Assembly: GCA_033032865.1 (NCBI GenBank)
Contig: JAWHQI010000040.1
Location: 8,911,001-8,975,000, forward strand
Reading direction: 5' to 3'
DNA: 64,000 bases
Source of the DNA: Dactylorhiza incarnata
Lineage: Eukaryota; Streptophyta; Magnoliopsida; Asparagales; Orchidaceae
The translations under genes and the position numbers were made by a program. The stretch's first letter is position 1. The number at the start of each line of letters is the position of its first letter. Under the pieces are notes generated by a model, which ran no database searches, was not told the origin of the DNA, and was given only the letters and a program-made list of their open reading frames with translations. Shown here piece by piece: positions 21,320 through 33,075 of this stretch.

Positions 21320-23365
21320 CACTTGGACTAGGTTAGATTTTACGGCAACTTAAGTGGACCGGATGACTGCAATAATCTGATTTTACTCGATACTGATGAA
21401 GATGTTAAAAATCTTATTAGACATATCAACCGTGAAAGAGAAGTAGATGTTTATGTTGAGACTATTGAAATTCAAACTCAAAGTAATTCTGATATTGCGG
21501 TAGAAAATATTTTTGAACTTGATAATAGAAGTGAATCACAAGATATTGTGTTTGCAGTAGGAAATGCATGCGAATCATCAAGATACCAAATTTATCAAGG
21601 ACATGCATGCGAATCACATTTTGAATTTGAAGTAGGATTGTGTTTCACTACAACTAGAGAGTTTAGAGAAGTTGTTAGGATATATTTTAACATGCAAGGA
21701 AAGCCAATCAAATTTACCAAGAATTGTAGTGATAAAATTCAAGTCACTTGTGAATGTGGTTGAAAAATATACGCTTTCTTTATATCAAAAAGCGATAATA
21801 CTTTTCAAGTTAAGACCATTAATGGTGAACACACATGCTATAGGACTGCAACCTCTAAACACTGTACTTTTGATTACCTTACAAAGAAATATCAACACCA
21901 CCTTAGGAGTAACCCTGAGTGGTCGGTGACTTCGATGCAAGAAATGATGCAAATGGAAAACAGAACATCTCTCTCTATCTGGAAAATATATAGAGTGAAA
22001 AAACATGCAATTAAAATCGTGCATGGCACATAGTTGGAGCAATATGCTAGTTTATGGGACTATTGCGAAGAAATCCTTCGAACCAATCCTAACACAACTG
22101 TCAAAGTCCAATGTAAACAAGGCTTGGTATCAGAAGAATGTATGTTTAAGAGGTTGTATATATGTTGGGGTGCTTTGAAGGTGAGTTTTTTTGCAGGATG
22201 CCGACCCGTTATAGGTCTAGATGGAACACACTTAAAGACCTTACATAGTGGAGTTTTTACTATGTGCGGTCGGTATTGACGGGAACAATGGTATTTATCC
22301 AATAGCATATGTCATGGTAAGAAGGGACATGTAAATGATTTATTAGTCTTTTGGTACAGGATTTGAATATCGTTAATAATTATGTTTGGACCATCATGTC
22401 TAATAAGCAAAAAGGTTTGATACGTGCAGTAGAAGAATTACTACCTAATGCAGAGCATAAGTTTTGCTTAAGGCATATGTACAATAGTTTTAAGCAAATT
22501 CATAAAGGATTACAACTTAAAAATTTATTGTGGAAAGCTGCATCTGCTAGTATAATGGTAGATTTTAATGCTAAAATGGAAAAGCCGAGAGCATACAATA
22601 TAGAGGCATACAATTGGGCAAGGGCGAGAGAACCTAGAAATTGGGCAAGATCACATTTTAGTACATGACCGAAGTGTGATATGCTACTCAACAATTTGTG
22701 CGAATGTTTCAACAATGTAATCTTAAAGGCAAAAGGTAAACCCATCATAACAATGTTTGAGTTCATAAGAGTGATTATGATGAGGAGAATATACACACAA
22801 AGAGATAAAGATGCTGAGGTGGAGTGGAGAAATTTGTCCAAATATTCAAAAAATCCTTGAAAACAACTAAAGAAGAGTTCATGATTATATTTTAGAATGG
22901 AATGACAAAGACAAATTTGAGGTTAAAGGGTGGGCCAGGAATAAATGGACTTTTGAATTATCATCCCAAAGTTGTAGTTGTAGAAAGTGGGATCTAACTG
23001 GAATACCATGTTTGCATCCCATAGCTTGTATATTCTACAAAAGGGAAAGAGTTTAAGATTATGTAGATTTTCGTTACAAAATCCTATTAAGGGAGAAAGG
23101 GAGTAGCCATGTGAAAATCAAAATATTGTGGTACCATGGAATAGTAAAACCAAAAAGGGAGGAAGACCTTCAATGCAAGCTCGAAGGAAGGAGGCAGATG
23201 AGTTGAGTAATCAGAAATATGTTTTGAAAGATCCGGTACTAAATATGCATGCTTTAACTATGGAGAGACGGGACATACCAAGAAAAGTTGCGCTTAATCA
23301 TCAAAAAATGCTGAGCCGACAATGGCAACAACAACAACTTTCGATCAAAATTAATGGTACGTAAA

Positions 23366-24237
23366 ACATCATTTATTAGCTTTAAATATTGATTTTTTAA
23401 ACTAATTAATAATATCAATTTGCTACACTTATATAGGTAAAGAAGAAGAGTACAAAGACAAGCTATATTGCAACTCAAGAATCAGTTACTGCGCCATTTC
23501 ATCACAGTGAGATTTTTCGCAATAAGATATTTACAATTTCTTAAATTTCACACAAACTTAAATATATTTTTATTTAACATGTGAGGAAGATGTTTGGGAT
23601 GACACCGCATAAGAAGTGCAGAGTTTCATCATTTAGAGATTATATTGATATTATGTGCTTGTTTTGTATAATGAGATTTGGGATGCATCATTCATATTGT
23701 TCTCGTTAAACTTTTAGGTCCCTAGCTCATACGAAATCCTATAGTTATTATCTCTGTTTAGACTAAATATATTTTTTAACTTGATTCTCTAATGAATTAC
23801 TAATACTGAAGTTGATATTTTAATGTTGTTTCTATTCAAAATTTTAAACTCATATGTTAATATTTGGACCACATTTGCTATAACAACTAACTACAAAACA
23901 ACTATTTTGAAATTTGAAAATTCAACTTAATTTCTATACTATGTATATATAGGATAATATGCCAAATATTTTATAAGATCGGCACCTTGATCTCTATTTG
24001 ATAAGTTAATCACTTAGACGTCAACCAGGTGGGAAAAACATCACACAATTTGATGTTTCAAAAAATTATGTTAGATAAAAAAATAACAATTTATTATTCA
24101 TATGAACTTTTTTGTACTTTTATCTCGTAGCGACGAGATTAAGTCAAATGACATCAACTCAAAAAAGTCCATATTTCAACAAATTTCAGCAATAAGTTAT
24201 AATAATATATGGTCTGCGTATAACAATGTATAAAAAC
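23366..24237. other. MULE 3' non-coding region
   Basis: AT-rich DNA downstream of the transposase gene. No further ORF or repeat is convincing. The last five bases (AAAAC, 24233-24237) are one copy of the Sirevirus target duplication. Confidence 0.55.
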
Positions 24238-25748
24238 TAAAAGAAATCGTTGTCTACCTAAATCACCTAAAGGGGGGGGGGGGGGGGGGTGTGAATAGGT
24301 GATCTCTATTGCGATTGCGGTATAAAAATTAAGTACACACACAACAAGAAAAATCACAGCACAGAGACACAAGATTTATAGAGGTTCCCCAAGGTGGGTA
24401 CTCCTCTCTCCCGCTTCGCCTATCTAGCACTTCGGGCTAGCGTTGGCAACTTCGCCAAAACTCGGATTTATCAACAAATCCTACACTCGGAGACAACGGC
24501 TCCTACAAACTCGGAGAACAACCTCTACTATAAAAGCACTCGGAGATAAACTCCTACAGCTCGGAGCAAAATACTCCTACAAAATAACTCGGAGAAAAAT
24601 CTCCTACAAGAATCAAATAGAGTTTGAAATAAAATACTTCTATTAAATCTCAACAGAGATTAACTTCAGATCTTGGAAAAACTGAGTCTTCTTCTTCCTT
24701 GAGAACGAAAGCTTGGATCTTCAAAGATTTGGAAGAAAGGAAACTCGGCAAACCTGATCTGAATAGGCCCTTTGATTTTCTTGAAAAGATCTTCAAAAAT
24801 ATGGAGCAGCAAATAAATCAAAAGCCTTCTTATCTGAGAAATCTCAAACAACACTAAAGAACGAGTCTTGAGGGCGCAGAAGTTAGATCTCAGAAAAACT
24901 TGTTCAGCGAGCAAGAAGGAAGACGGCTGGGTTCTTCTCTTTCAATCGGGTTGAATAATTAATTTTTTACCCTAAAAATAAGAGATTATTTATAGGAGGA
25001 ACTCCAACGGCAAGGGCGAAAGACAGGGAATGATCGACACGTGTGCTGCACATGGCAGCCAACCCTAATTTTCAAAAACGAAACATATTTTTGAAATCCG
25101 TCTGTCCGTCATTCGTCGAGACTTCACGTGAACATTCGACGAATTGACTTAGCCATTAAAAAGATTGAACAACCCATGAAAAGCACCTTCTGTTTTCATT
25201 AGTCGGGATTCGTCGGGAGTTCTCGAGAACTTTCGACGAATTGACTTAGCCGCACAATTTCCTTCACAAAGCTGCCTTTTTGACTTCTGTCAGCATTCGT
25301 CGATATTCGTCGGGAGTTCACGAGAACATTCGACGAATGGACTTAGCCACAGGAATTTCTTCTTTCAACTAGAGATTTGGCTTCTATCTGGATTCGTCGG
25401 GAGTCATCGGGACTTCACGTGACATCTCGACGAATTGACTCAGCAAAAATTCCTTTTCTTCTGAAAACCTGCTCCACTCCTCAAACTTGAAAGCCTTCAG
25501 TTATGAGAATATGAAGTGCACCCCAAAAGAGAGATTACACATGGACCAACACTTTGTTCTACACAATGAGGGATTACATTGTCTAGAACTGTGTTTGGTG
25601 ATCCATTGCAACCTGACTTTGGTGTGCACTTAGTATTAATACCTGTCACAACACATCTAAAGAGAATTCATCAAATATATACTCAATTCAATTTAGTTCA
25701 CTAGGGGACACCTTCAAATCCAGGTGATTGTGGATACAATACCCAACA
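24238..25748 (-). repeat. Sirevirus 3' LTR
   Basis: In sense orientation it starts TGTTGGGTATTGTATCC and ends GATTTCTTTTA (the 5' LTR has TTTCA). It contains a G18 run at 24272-24289 inside an ATCACCTA/TAGGTGAT stem, a TATA box at 24994-24986, and four ~34 bp palindromes at 25112-25145, 25208-25241, 25305-25338 and 25392-25435. Confidence 0.92.
24986..25435 (-). promoter_or_regulatory. Sirevirus LTR promoter region with ATTCGTCG palindromes (3' LTR)
   Basis: Four inverted repeats with outer arms ATTCGTCG and CGACGAAT and a centre of the type GTTCTCGAGAAC or CTTCACGTGAAC lie upstream of TATAAATAA in transcription sense. The same array is in the 5' LTR (43815-44264). Palindromic LTR promoter regions are known for Sireviruses. 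Factor binding is not shown by sequence alone. Confidence 0.65.
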
Positions 25749-25763
25749 ATCTCCCCCTATTTG
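25749..25763 (-). other. Sirevirus polypurine tract
   Basis: Sense reading is AAATAGGGGGAGAT, directly abutting the 3' LTR. Confidence 0.8.
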
Positions 25764-26209
25764 AAGATGTCATAACCCTATGCACTAAGTTGAATTGCAC
25801 AGAAGGTATTATTGAATAAAAACAGCACAACCAGGCAGTAATAATTAAAGATAGAATCAATATTTATCCAAACACAAAAATATATATATAAACAAAGAAA
25901 AACAGCATGATTCCAGAACAACTCAGCTCATGCTTGATCCTTGCCTTTCTGCTTTCCAAAGATTCTTTCCACTGCCTCAGCTCTCTTTTTCTGTTCAGAT
26001 TCCATTCTCTCAAAGAATGCCTTTGGCTTAGGCCAATATCTATCAGGACCAGTCTCTTTAGATCCACCTGTCTTGAAATGAATTCTCCTTTCAGTTGTCC
26101 TTTTCTTGAACTTATCCCATTCCTCCTGACTGTAATATTTACTGACACTTTCATTTTGCTTACTGACTAGGTTGAAAGATCTAAGAATGATGTCCTTTGA
26201 AGTGGAACT

Positions 26210-27243
26210 CTAGCTTTCTTGGCAATTTCTTGGAGGAGGCCTATCATAGAATTCTCTGATCTTCTTATGAGGATTAGACCTTTTTGCAGAAGGTTTATCA
26301 CCAAAGATCTTCCTTTTCAAGGACTTATCAGAAGATTCAGAAACCTTGGAGCTTTCAAGCACTGGATCATCCCAGAACTCTTGGTAGGTAGAGACTGGAA
26401 TATCTGCTTCAGCAAAATCAGAATCCTCAACAGGAATTTGAGAAGAACTTGGAGCACTTGGACCTGGAGCACCTGGCATTTTGTCCACAATAGTGAATCC
26501 AAGCATGCCTGCAACCTCCTTGAATAGCCAACTTGTTGATTCATGAGTATACCAATTAGCATCTTTAACATTTTGCAAAATGTTCTCCTGAAGCTCTTGC
26601 ATTTTGGAAAATACATTTCCATCCAAATCATTCACTCTGCCAGCATTTTCCTCTATCTTAGACACAATACTCTCCTCCCCCTTTATGACATCTTCATGTA
26701 GGAGGGTATAGAGTTTGGCCAGTTGCCTCTCAACTTGATCATCCAGAAAAGTAAGCCCTTGATCATGAGAAGCTCTGAGAGCTGTTTGAGCAGTGTTCAG
26801 ATGAAGAACATCTTCACCAACCTGATGCAAGTTATTTAGAGCATGCCCAACTGCCTTATTGGTGTGGTCCAATGCTTTTCCTGCCTTTGTCATCCAGGCT
26901 TCTTGATCACTCTTGAATTTGCCCATTTCATGCTTCATCTCAGCCATTTCCTGCCTCAAAGCACTATCTACTTTATCAATTTTCTGATAAACTGACTTCA
27001 TGGACTGATCAAAATGCTCTGTTTGAGCTTGCAGCAAAGCTGCAATTGACTTCAGCAGAGAAGATTGAGAGCTCTCTCCAGTTTCAAAATCTTCAGGAGA
27101 GGTTCTATCAGCTACAAAACTAGTAGACTGTGCTTGCTTATCAAGCACAGTTACTCTTGGAGATTGTCTCAAAATACTTTCTGGAGGGGGCAAGAGCAGC
27201 ACAGGAGGGACTGCAGATTCACCCATAAATGTGTCTTCCTGTT
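26210..27243 (-). pseudogene. Env-like ORF of Sirevirus, C-terminal half
   Basis: Downstream half of the ORF whose first half is 37231-36061. An internal Met at 27226 opens the visible frame, but the frame continues upstream to the insertion point at 27243. Long heptad-rich stretches (LLKSIAALLQAQTEHFDQS, QKIDKVDSALRQEMAEMKHE, SKIEENAGRVNDLDGNVF) predict coiled coil. The C terminus is basic (KRKIFGDKPSAKRSNPHKK). It ends at a natural stop, 26210-26212. Such ORFs downstream of pol are called env-like in Sireviruses; I see no signal peptide or convincing membrane segment. Confidence 0.75.
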
Positions 27244-27248
27244 CTTTC

Positions 27249-28625
27249 TGTTGGATCGTATGGCGCCCTTAGAGGGGGGGTGAATAAGGGAATAAAATTC
27301 TTTCTATAATTTTCAAGATAATTACTAAATTGTTTTATGATGAAGGAGATTGAAATAAACAATTTAGATTTAGAATTGAAAACTTAGAACACAATATAGT
27401 AGAGATTACGCCAAATGATACAAATCAAGTAAACACAAAAGAGACATGATTATATTATATGAAAAAGTGTTTACATAAATTTGATTTCTATATCGCTAGA
27501 AATCGGAGGCGTACAAATGTAAATTTCTTTTTGTTTACCAATCCTTCTCCCAAGGATCGGAAGGCTATCACTTGTCTCTCCCTAGACCAAGCCCAAGCCT
27601 ATCCTCTAGATCTTCCCAAGATCTAGACGTAGCACACAAGGCCACGATTTCCCACCAAGCCACGCAAGGACTTGGACGCTCCGCACAAGGAAGCGATTTT
27701 CCCCTAAGCCACGCAAGGACTTAGACGCTCCGCACAAGGAAGCGATTTTCCCTACCAATACAAAGTAAAATGTATATAAATGAAAATACAAGATAAAATA
27801 AGAACTCCCTAGAAATTCAGATCTCTGAAAGGAAGGTTGAAGCCTTGAGATGATCCTTGATGTAGAAGCGCGTCCGATCTCGTCTTCAATTTCAAACCTT
27901 CTCAGCATAAATGGGAGTTCATGAGGTTCTGGAGCTCTCTGGATGGAATGCACTCAGGAAGGGACTTGAAATTCTGAAGGGTTGGAATGCACGAACACAA
28001 GGTGTCTTTTTATAGAAAATCGCTGTCGGAAATTCCGACAGTGACTGTCGGAATTTTCCGACAGCGTTAAACTGCCGCTGGAGTGCCGTCGTGGGTGGAG
28101 TCGTGGGCAGTTGCTGTAACCGTCGAGCTGTCGCCTGGGCGACATCGATGTCGGATTTCCGACAGTGCAAAACTGCCGATCGTGGGTGGAGTCGTGGAGG
28201 GAAGTAGTTGTAACTTCTCTGCTGTCGCCTGGGCGACATTGACTGTCGCCTGGGCGACATTGACTGTCGCCTGGGCGACATTGACTGTCACTTGGGCGAC
28301 AGTGACTGTCGCCTGGGCGACATCTCCTCTTCATTTTTGCCATCCGAAACTTCTCCAGACTGTAGATTGAGTCATTCTCATCTCCGAAATGGGGTGGCAC
28401 ATTCCGTAACTCTTCCTGGATTGAAAGTTATGGCCATTTTAAGATCAGCACACAAAACTCATCCAACCTGAGACTTGTCGTTCTCGGATCATGCCCATGA
28501 ACGAGGACTTGTCTCCTCATTGAACCTGTACAACCTGGCCACTATAAACACACAAAAGACTAGATCAAATGCATCATGGTATTTGTTATTCTCAAACCAA
28601 GAGATGCGAAAAGCAAGCTCCAACA
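27249..28625 (-). repeat. Gag-only Sirevirus 3' LTR
   Basis: Sense start TGTTGGAGCTTGCTTTTCGC, end GGCGCCATACGATCCAACA. It carries a CCCTTA/TAAGGG stem with a G7 run (27266-27290), TATA at 28015-28006, and the GTCGGAA and GTCGCCTGGGCGAC palindrome array at 28024-28322 with five 21 bp units (starts 28223, 28244, 28265, 28286, 28307). Confidence 0.93.
28006..28322 (-). promoter_or_regulatory. LTR promoter with two palindrome types (3' LTR copy)
   Basis: CTATAAAAAG (28015-28006) is preceded in transcription sense, after 8 bp, by TGTCGGAAATTCCGACA (28024-28040). Further palindromes of that type lie at 28046-28063 and 28149-28164. TGTCGCCTGGGCGACA occurs at 28129-28144 and five times at exact 21 bp spacing from 28223. 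Twenty-one bp is close to two helical turns, so the sites would lie on one face of the DNA. Confidence 0.75.
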
Positions 28626-31600
28626 ATCTCCCCCTTTTGATAATAACAAATACCCATATGAGAAATTAGTGAGTTTATAGATAAGTGCGATAAAAGATAT
28701 GCATGAATAAAAGGTTTACTGCGTGATAGATTTTACTCCCCCTAAATATCTATGTCACTAGATTTCTCATTTTATTCTCCCCCTTTTGTTATTACCAAAA
28801 GTGGGTTGTCATGATCGTGCAATATCACTCCCTCTACATAGATGCTTTCCATGAAAACTGTTTAATATACTCCCCCTAAATTGTATTCTCCCCCTAAATG
28901 TGTGCTCCCCCTAAATATTATAATTAATTGCAATGGTGCTTTCTGAAAAATTGAGATTAGTAAGAGATTTCTTGAATTTATATTTCTCCCCTTTTTTGAT
29001 ATTATCAAAAGTTATTTTGAAATAAAGAATGAATAATTATGAAGAAATAATAAATATGGGAGTATATAAGAGTAATAGATTTTATGTGAGAAGAAAAATA
29101 GGATGCAATCAAAAGCTTGTTAAATACTACTTGTTGAGAAAAATATAGGCATGATGTAACATAAAGTAGTAAGCAACATAGCTAACATGATAAAGTAAGC
29201 ATTCTATTTTAAGATACCATTTGCTTAAAGGAAAACACAGTGTTAAAAATAATAAGCACTCTTAAACATAAACATCATTTTAGAAGATAAAACCATATAA
29301 AGGATAATGAGTTTTAAATTTGAAAAGTTGATGTTTGAGTTAAAGATTGAAGAGATGCTATTCCAAAAAAAAATTTGCAAGCATGATTTCATAATATCAA
29401 GAAAAGATACACAAACTACAATGTAATAAAATTTACATTTCAAGTAAACATAAACATTGTAGCGGTCATGCTTTGTTATCTAGTGCATTTACTTAAGTTT
29501 GTAGAGATTTGAGTAGATGAGCATTAGGATCCAATTCTCATGAGTAGAAGTTTTATGAAAGATAATGATGTGTACAAGTAGTGTTTTGATAAAGTATACA
29601 AGTGAATCAATCAAAAACACATGACATATATAATGAAATAACACAACATTAAAATACACAAATAATATTACTTCCACACTATTTCAATGCACATGAATAA
29701 ATAGTACAACTACCAAGGTGCTCTGCACACACAATGCTTATTAAGACTTATCAGGGTGCAAAGTAGTGCTTGGGGGATCACTTTTATACTTATTAGCTTT
29801 ATTTTCAATTTTTTGTGATCCGTTGTACAAAAGAGAAGTGGTGTATAAATTGTTTGCTACAAGACACTTTACAATTCTTAGCCAAGGTGCTCAACCTCAC
29901 AATGCTCATTAAGACTTATCAGGAGGGTGAGTAGTGCTTGGTGGAGTTTTCCTTGTCATTTATTATTTGATTTTTAGTTTAGTGACTAAGGACTCCGAAT
30001 TTACTTGTTTTGCAAACATAGCTTTTTAAACCACATTTCTCTAAAGAATAAGTGCATGAAAGACAAAGAATTGTAATAACCAATTCAATGTTGTGTAGGT
30101 AATCTATTTAGGCATTTTAATTATTTATGTTATTACACTACACAATCATGTAAGAATAAGATTGTAAACACATGTAGGTTATCAAAAATAAGTGAGTGAA
30201 TGAATCATTATCAAACATAATATATTACTCATACTTAGAGGCATGCTAAACATTTCTACACATGTTTATCTACAATCAATTTCATTGCACATAACAAGAT
30301 AATTTTCAAGACATGACAAATACAAAACAATATTTTTAAGAAACTTGAAAGTTAAATTAAACATTGTATTTAATCTTTAATTGATATAATTAATCATCCA
30401 TCCTTGACAATGATAATGAATAACAGTCATTTTTTTTAAAATTTTTTTTTTATATATGGACAAAACAATAAACACACATAAAGAAAAACATATTTTTGTT
30501 CTTTGAAATTATTTTGTAATTTTGTATTTGTTTTTATAATATGATTAAAAATACAATCAAAAAATATTTTTGTATTTTTGAATTTTGATCTTTTGTAGTT
30601 GATTTTTCATAATATGAATAAAACAAAAATAGCAAATGTCTGAAATACAAAAACAAAGTAGTACATATAGACTAAAATATTTTTAATGATTTTTAGAAAC
30701 TTTAAATTTTTTATTTTAGATATTGATTAGGTGTCCTTAAAGCAGTTCCATGCTGAAATTTCAGAATTTTCAGAGATGACTTGATTGCTCAAATTTGCAT
30801 AAAACTTTAGCTTTTTCAAAAACATGTGTTTCACAAAAACATTTAAGCTAAAAAAGATAAATTATGCAAACACATGAAGACATTTTTATTAAACAACCCA
30901 AAATATGCATGATTTAAGTAATAAGTGAATAAAAATGTTCATGCAGTGAGTAATATAAGTATGTCCTAAGATTAATGGCTACCCCGACTAAATGTCTACA
31001 CCCTAGCCCCGTACTAAGTGACGGATGGGCATGAGGAGCTGCACACATGCCGTAGGTTGGGGTGTTAGTCCCATATGCACACACTAGAGAACACTCAACC
31101 TAGCACTCTTTCCCCCCCCAGTGCCTCGCAAGGCCCTACTGGAACCCTCCCCGGTTAAGGACAAGACATGACTTAGAGGTTAGGTCTCTAATGCATATAA
31201 CCCTACGCCCTTGCTATTGTGAGATATGAAGTCATAGGTGAATAATCTTTTGGACAACCTATGCTTTTTAAATCTATGGGTTGATATATAAACTATGGGT
31301 TTTTATGAAGAGTTATAAAGCCGCATAGTTTTTATATTCTTATGAGATGACGAAATGAGATAACTAGCGCAAATACTAATATGAGATAAATGGTAATGCT
31401 AGTATGATGAGTTTTAGGTTTAATGTCATGTCATAAGTTTAACATTTATATTGCATGTATTCCAAACTAGAGTTTCAAATTATAGATCTAGAATAAAGTG
31501 ATGGTTTTAATTTATTCTTATTATTACACAATTGATTCTAGAATCTATATATATGTGAGATACATGCAATCAATAGCAACGCATATTCATACACCAACTA

Positions 31601-33075
31601 ATGTAAATAGAGCAATATTCATATCTTTATCATAAAATTCATAATTCCAATTTGTTTTTGAGATTTTTCTTAATAAAATATGAATTATGATTTATGATTA
31701 TAGAGAATTTTGCGTAGAATATATGTTAGATCATCATGAAGTATGAGAATTCTAATCCTTCTAGACTTATGACATAGTGATATAGTGAGTTTCTTTTGAA
31801 AGAACATGATTGATTTATAAGTCTAGAAAAAAAAATGATGATCATGTAGACATATCAAAGACAAAGATCACATATATGATTCAATAATTGAATTTATTGA
31901 CCTTTGGATTTGCATGATAAAATATGATTCGTGAAACAATATTCATAAATATTCTAATGAACAATCCATAAACTATGTGTTTGTTGGAATTTTAGTATTC
32001 TATATATATCAAATCACATAGTTATCATGATATTTTAATAACATTGTAAATGTTCTACCCAGCATAAATATATAAGCATAGACCAAGAAGCAATGCTAGG
32101 ATGATGAGTTTGAATGCAATGTTATTACATAGGATTTAATGGAGATAATGTTGCATGTAATATGAGAAATTTTCAAATTAATTTTCTTTAGACCTAGAAT
32201 GAAATGATTAAACTTTTGATTTGATCTTAATTATACATGACGATTCTAAGGTCTAAATTACATGCAAACATTCGTGACACACATCACACACATAATATGA
32301 GATATGAAACAATTATACCATGTGAAGGAAAAAAAAATTCATAAACATAGAAATTTCCGAATCAAGCGGACTAAGATAGCATTTAAAAATGGAGTTGAAA
32401 TTAGGCAAAATGACAGCACCAAACGAACTCAAATGAACAAGCCTAGTTTGCCAATAGATGGAGATTTCTGTGCTCTTTCCGAAAAGATATTAAACGCGAA
32501 AATCGGACGAGCGGATCAAAAGATATGGCTATATGAAGTTTTGATCAAAAACTCGTTTTTTGAAAGATTAAGCATGCGTTTAGATGAATTTTTGTTTTCG
32601 ATTTTATTTGATAATATTTTTCATTATAGGGGCTATCAAATGCAACAAATAGAAAAATAATCAAAACGTTGCACATTTTAATTTTTAGCTTAAGCCCTTT
32701 AATAAACCATTTAAATCCATATTAAAAAAAAAAAAAAAATTAATTTCATTAGTCTTGAAAATAATTTCAATATTCTAATTATAATGTTAATTCAAGACAT
32801 TGATGGGTAAGGGATTTAAAAGGATATATATAACAATTAAAAAAATGAGAGATAGGTCTCTTTTAAAATCATAAGACTTAATGTTCAATTTTTATTCAAT
32901 TTGATTTGATAAATATTAGGCTTAATATATGAAAGTCATATTTCATGATATATAAAGAGATCATAACATGTTTGTTTATAAAATAAACAAAAGAAAAGAG
33001 ACAATAAGCATATCATGAAGTAGAGTAGTGATATTACATTTTTATTTGTTTCTACTTCATGCAAATGATAGGATA
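28626..33075 (-). other. Gag-only Sirevirus 3' non-coding region
   Basis: Opens with the polypurine tract AAAAGGGGGAGAT, followed by at least five more ATTTAGGGGGAG copies (28733-28915), a multiplied PPT as reported for Sireviruses. Blocks at 29882-29945 and 29985-30015 match 58245-58310 and 58390-58430 in the pol-bearing relative; the first is also duplicated at 29715-29785. A GC-richer island at 30985-31200 has no assignable function. No pol and no antisense gene were found. Confidence 0.7.

Larger units (their letters stand above)
16474..23365 (+). pseudogene. MuDR-type MULE transposase, interrupted by copia element
   Basis: Host-element exons are about 16474-16679, 21320-22315 and 22362-23365. 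The N-terminal part resembles the PB1-like domain of plant MULE proteins (VRMHHSESFF, MFDYCDYNKLVLTDLHEMA; after the insertion VRFYGNLSGPDD and REREVDVYVE). Then come the MuDR DNA-binding region (FEFEVGLCFTTTREFREVV, VTCECG), transposase core (TNPNTTVKV, FKRLYICWGALK, GCRPVIGLDGTHLK, NAEHKFCLRHMYNSF), SWIM zinc finger (CSCRKWDLTGIPCLHPIACI) and a C-terminal CFNYGETGHTKKSC knuckle whose second Cys is Tyr. In-frame stops occur in the exon just right of the copia element, after TCECG (TGG to TGA likely) and before LEQYASL, with a frameshift near 22262. GTAAG at 22316 may be an intron donor. Non-functional. Confidence 0.8.

Noticed and set aside
28223..28322. Regular 21 bp repeat resembling a CRISPR-like array
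   Set aside because: There are no unique spacers, the unit is a palindrome in a retrotransposon LTR, and this is plant DNA.
27606..28400. Overlapping ORFs with SPRRQ or CRPGD repeats in the Sirevirus LTRs
   Set aside because: Translations of the TGTCGCCTGGGCGACA array; present identically in LTR copies and not linked to a start or domain.
32304..32660. Plus-strand ORF of 118 codons in the gag-only Sirevirus, a possible second antisense gene
   Set aside because: No TATA box with the palindrome pair, no similarity by eye to the 59500 ORF, and strongly biased low-complexity ends. Too weak to call.
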